From positions 6,502 to 70,501 of the forward strand of contig MLAK01000657.1 in NCBI GenBank assembly GCA_001839685.1: DNA of 64,000 nucleotides, written 5' to 3'. How positions within the stretch are numbered: position 1 is the first letter of the stretch; the number at the start of each line of letters is the position of its first letter. This DNA comes from Tritrichomonas foetus (lineage: Eukaryota > Parabasalia > Tritrichomonadida > Tritrichomonadidae). The notes below the pieces were generated by a model that saw only the letters and a program-made list of their open reading frames with translations, was not told the origin of the DNA and did not search any database. Positions 63,101-64,000 of this stretch are shown here, piece by piece. A program made the position numbers and the translations under genes.

Positions 63101-64000
63101 TTAAAGCTACTGACATTGCAGCATCAGCTTTTTGATATCCATATTTTTCAATTAGCCAGATTTTTTGACTTGTATTTCTAGCTTCGAGAAAATTATGTTT
63201 GATTTGAGATACGAATTGGTAATACAAATGTTGAACATCAATGCTATTTGGATAATCATCAGTCAATTGTATGATAGTTAAATTTAATGTTTTTATTCGA
63301 TGTGTAATCTTATCGACTTCTGTCCAAAAATTTGTTGTGTTTTTTTGCAAAATATTTTCCCAGAATCTTCGCATTAAAGAACACAGAATATCCATTCTCC
63401 CTTTAATTTCGTCTATTTTCTTTCTCAAAGGATATGATGTACTTCTTTGTCTCATTTGAGAGATCTGACGAAATTGAATATAATAAGTATGTGATAAAGG
63501 ATGATGAACTTTGGCGATCATTGATGAAACCCATAACATTGTCGTATTCATTGGCGGAAAGAATGATAATAATCTCGCATATAACAGTAAAATATGAAAA
63601 TCGGGAAATCGAAGAATGGCATTATCAAAAAGTTTCCAAGTGGTGAAATATGGATGCCATTGATCAATTGCTGGAATTATTCGATAAAGGAATTTCGAAG
63701 AGGATTTAAAATTTTTATCAAAGATTGCAGTCGATCTTTCAGGAAAGTCAAAACACTCATCACAGATTCGAAGTATTGTGATAACTCTGTGGCGATAAAT
63801 TTGAAATAATATAATATAGACAAATATGAAAACTACAAAAATCGCGACAAGGACAAACATTGGTTTAAGCATCAAATATATTAAATTCAACATTTGAATG
63901 AATGAAATGATACCAGCAGTAATTTCACTTGTTGCAAAGATCAAAGAAAATTGTTGTTTGATAAAAGGAGAATAAATAAATGTACAAATTCCACCAATGA
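60171..64000 (-). CDS. Membrane PAS/adenylate-guanylate-cyclase-like protein, catalytically degenerate, partial
   Basis: The frame is open through the right edge of the window, so the start is missing; at least 1276 residues are present. Clusters of membrane helices lie near the first 60 visible residues, about 350-420, 575-600, 650-710 and 850-890, with long exo-loops between. A PAS domain follows at about 910-1020 (IPHGIVLIDRQLVITDIND). The C-terminal class III cyclase domain keeps its fold (VRVGIHTAGPVVAGIMS) but lacks the catalytic residues. The first metal Asp region reads VTIGEIQIKYS, the second GYRYIFAGG instead of GDxY, and the Asn/Arg segment MDMANQLAS instead of NxASR. It is probably a sensor or pseudocyclase. 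This is the large receptor-like family of trichomonads; the 15.2-kb pseudogene resembles its N-terminal half. Confidence 0.88.
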   Translation of the reverse strand, partial: IGGICTFIYSPFIKQQFSLIFATSEITAGIISFIQMLNLIYLMLKPMFVLVAIFVVFIFVYIILFQIYRHRVITILRICDECFDFPERSTAIFDKNFKSSSKFLYRIIPAIDQWHPYFTTWKLFDNAILRFPDFHILLLYARLLSFFPPMNTTMLWVSSMIAKVHHPLSHTYYIQFRQISQMRQRSTSYPLRKKIDEIKGRMDILCSLMRRFWENILQKNTTNFWTEVDKITHRIKTLNLTIIQLTDDYPNSIDVQHLYYQFVSQIKHNFLEARNTSQKIWLIEKYGYQKADAAMSVALIIFPNIEPYLHDFQEHNINANYGTESLDAETAKSDNSNSENMAQIELAMQELTAHSKLGRVWPSLLLCIFMTCIVIVIFFIFETIYKNEFIVKQGKIIQFISSFGLFRYRVSQLNFLVILYPLFLSDRLYVTETTMYTLSPNVYSRCHLVPFWYFNGTVIQNMVESTKYEMGKMISNLYQLADDNHVSRRIKEDLILNKIYNGMTFESSMSQLFQDCNDLVLVKTVDDYFYTTQGTRTTEFFLFVHDYLEDIHDLLMSYSYEDFQDSSIKLDILLVVVVILALALVTIPFIFQVFKLQTENAAISDSFAYFPNTEIRDIINKFGMSSHKREDDSTYIAQVTQGTNIHNSNYFKLFMTFFATFVPLTICCIVMHFMSSYFINDAKSLSLKVWTLYEPFTLFYISMVSVVKVAVSDILDYGSKYRDENVYLIGSTIVKAEQYISDGIWGKIGTVNMYFEDNNSNIPYFKECFNKNTMPPVMSLFEGFAIYDFPVATDFTCGYLKCLSNKLLIEEFHRDDYDMISLFYYFADFFENFRGSFYFKTINTETNNTVKGYLTEQNIITGITIAFQCVACLLLVLLLLSKHAEIKNALRFFHDISPISVTQNQHAMLLLDTGIIQNDKRKSSFSSAEKIISRIPHGIVLIDRQLVITDINDAFLKLIKHEDEITRVPLTDIIYRADDDDRSWPDFIQHVSDAFIGRQSPQFTDNVTVKLSDKSIVHLLCNAISLAADRPAVEGEHESIEKIAIVIIDCTKEVKKRAKIENEQQRTMKMISNVIPQQVITELINGENSLSFVSQSVTIGEIQIKYSKQFDYKSADIISFLYKLSSKIDSVLEEFELLNKVRTCGYRYIFAGGLFSRMIKPDRHADQAVRFALKAIEKILSMAIELESELVVRVGIHTAGPVVAGIMSVNRPTFQIIGPVMDMANQLASLSIPNQVHITRAVYELVFSSGFRVHERGETIMRTGSVIPTYLVSPQ

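Noticed and set aside
1..64000. CRISPR array, operon, rRNA or replication origin
   Set aside because: No regularly spaced repeats with unique spacers, no rRNA-like blocks, and the genes are eukaryotic and monocistronic.

Overview
The window is AT-rich nuclear DNA from a parabasalid protist, most likely a trichomonad such as Tritrichomonas or Trichomonas. The genes are almost all single open frames with very short 5' leaders. Several starts are preceded within about 20 nt by the trichomonad-type initiator TCA-Py-(T/A). Many stops are TAAA, the known trichomonad polyadenylation signal. The families also fit: very large membrane cyclase-like proteins with a PAS domain, ABCA half transporters, Kelch and RCC1 proteins, pogo-type transposases, and an ultrashort intron. 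Species is inferred, not shown.

Layout. 0-3.5 kb: a short Vps39-type zinc-domain protein and a four-C2-domain protein with strongly biased codon use. 3.5-6.2 kb: gene-poor DNA with decayed coding relics. 6.2-14.9 kb: an atypical Ras-like GTPase, a Kelch/coiled-coil protein, a CK1/TTBK-type kinase, two single-pass membrane proteins, tRNA-Gln(CTG), a minisatellite with an assembly gap, and an E2F-type winged-helix factor. 15.2-16.7 kb: a frameshifted multi-pass membrane pseudogene. 16.8-20 kb: a secreted bacterial-type PI-PLC and an intact pogo/CENP-B-type transposase. 20-22.4 kb: relic-bearing intergenic DNA.

22.4-35.4 kb is gene-dense: a helical-repeat protein, an RCC1 protein with SH3-like modules, ethanolamine-phosphate cytidylyltransferase (interrupted by an in-frame TGA), PP2A B'', Rtr1/RPAP2, an acylated KE-rich protein, a large coiled-coil protein and proteasome alpha-3. 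36-45.7 kb holds an ABCA half transporter interrupted by an in-frame TAA, a helical protein, a 1416-aa Ser/Thr kinase and an acidic protein. 45.8-64 kb holds helical-repeat proteins, a DRC8-like EF-hand protein tail to tail with a basal-body-type coiled-coil protein, a SAPS-domain (PP6 regulator) gene split by a 24-nt intron, a secreted basic protein, an Ariadne-type RBR ubiquitin ligase with a large coiled-coil insertion, and a membrane PAS/cyclase protein whose catalytic residues are lost. That last gene runs off the right edge.

The genes do not form an operon. Many are head to head with 100-200 bp between starts, suggesting shared divergent promoters; a GGTCA(A/T)(A/T)T box recurs 40-100 bp upstream of several starts. 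Themes that recur are signalling (kinases, PP2A and PP6 regulators, cyclase-like receptor, GTPase), flagellum/basal body (DRC8, BBOF1-like), and phosphoinositide/phospholipid metabolism (PI-PLC, ECT, C2 protein). The best leads are the 24-nt intron, the two in-frame stops inside otherwise conserved enzymes, and the degenerate cyclase.
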